Source: Burkholderia aenigmatica (lineage in GTDB: Bacteria > Pseudomonadota > Gammaproteobacteria > Burkholderiales > Burkholderiaceae). Taken from it: a stretch of 64,000 bases of DNA. How positions within the stretch are numbered: position 1 is the first letter of the stretch; every line of letters starts with the position of its first letter. The notes under the pieces were generated by a model. That model saw only the letters and a list, made by a program, of their open reading frames with translations, had not been told where the DNA came from and did no database searches. This document shows, in pieces, positions 63,814-64,000 of this stretch. The stretch covers positions 79,456-143,455 of the forward strand of contig NZ_CABVQC010000014.1 of assembly GCF_902499175.1 (NCBI RefSeq), read 5' to 3'. A program made the translations under genes and the position numbers.

Positions 63814-64000
63814 TGTCAAGTCCTGGAATAGGTTGACAGTATCCAGACGCTAAAACGCCTGATGCACCGCATCGGGCGTTTTGTATTTCAGGGCGGCATG
63901 TGGCCGCTCGTGGTTGTAGATGCGCACCGACTGTTCGACCATCTTGGCAGCCTGTTCAAGGTCAGCGGGACGCTGCAGCAGGAACTCCCCCTTGAGGATG
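63814..64000. mobile_element. IS3-family element, right end (runs off the window)
   Basis: Starts with an IS end TGTCAAGTCCTGG at about 63814, consistent with TG-type IS3 termini, with a transposase reading on the minus strand. The exact terminus and target duplication cannot be confirmed without the other end. Confidence 0.75.
63850..64000 (-). CDS. IS3-family transposase OrfB, C-terminal part
   Basis: The last 49 codons of an IS3-family transposase: LKGEFLLQRPADLEQAAKMVEQ, then RIYNHERPHAALKYKTPDAVHQAF and a TAG. RPH-x-AL-x-x-KTP is the standard end of the DDE domain in this family. The rest lies outside the window. Confidence 0.85.
   Translation of the reverse strand, partial: ILKGEFLLQRPADLEQAAKMVEQSVRIYNHERPHAALKYKTPDAVHQAF

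Noticed and set aside
1..64000. CRISPR array, rRNA operon or replication origin
   Set aside because: No regularly spaced repeats, rRNA sequence or DnaA-box cluster was seen anywhere in the window.

Overview
This is high-GC DNA whose gene content and gene orders (kgtP, yeaG-yeaH-ycgB, cysB-cysA-cysW-cysT-sbp, ssuDCB plus a molbindin, nodIJ, lexA with two SOS boxes) point to a Burkholderia, probably of the cepacia complex and probably the large chromosome. That assignment is an inference from protein resemblance only. The window holds about 60 protein genes, one tRNA, one IS end and several degraded mobile-element remains.

Layout. 1-2.2 kb: the end of an amino-acid ABC importer and an alpha/beta hydrolase. 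2.4-9.5 kb: an agmatine catabolism cluster with three agmatine deiminase paralogues (one cytoplasmic, two with twin-arginine signals), N-carbamoylputrescine amidase, a PotF-like binding protein and a divergent LysR regulator. 9.5-18.4 kb: the 2-oxoglutarate permease KgtP, the stress kinase operon prkA-yeaH-spoVR, and a chemoreceptor. 18.6-24.5 kb: a ribose operon rbsBACRK with a perfect LacI-family operator. 25.5-30.7 kb: CysB and the sulfate importer. 30.8-32.7 kb: an SOS operon made of lexA and two uncharacterised genes. 32.7-43.8 kb: a universal stress protein, a NodIJ exporter, tRNA 2-selenouridine synthase coupled to a membrane permease, an M20 peptidase with an MFS transporter and LysR regulator, an aldo/keto reductase and a PaaI-type thioesterase.

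43.8-46.0 kb is the most unusual part. About 2.1 kb lies between the thioesterase gene and an HxlR-type regulator, and is bounded by a perfect 17-bp direct repeat (GGTTCTATAATCGAACC). It carries a DUF1493 gene overlapping an STM2901-family gene, a membrane-anchored hypothetical gene and a remnant of a phage superinfection-immunity gene. It looks like a small cargo element inserted into the regulator's promoter region.

46-57.9 kb is an accessory-looking region of small genes: a secreted phospholipase-D-type nuclease, two VOC proteins, lipoproteins, a DUF695/RraB-type protein, an Osa/ParB-like protein, an acetyltransferase, a VUT transporter and a PAP2 phosphatase. It ends in a frameshifted, stop-containing tyrosine integrase beside tRNA-His, the usual scar of an island that used this tRNA as attachment site. 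58-64 kb: dusA, two small conserved genes, an alkanesulfonate operon ssuD-ssuC-ssuB-molbindin without ssuA or ssuE next to it, a small membrane protein, and the end of an IS3-family element that runs off the window.

Sulfur is a theme: CysB and the sulfate importer, alkanesulfonate desulfonation, and sulfur/selenium chemistry on tRNA (MnmH) all lie within 38 kb.
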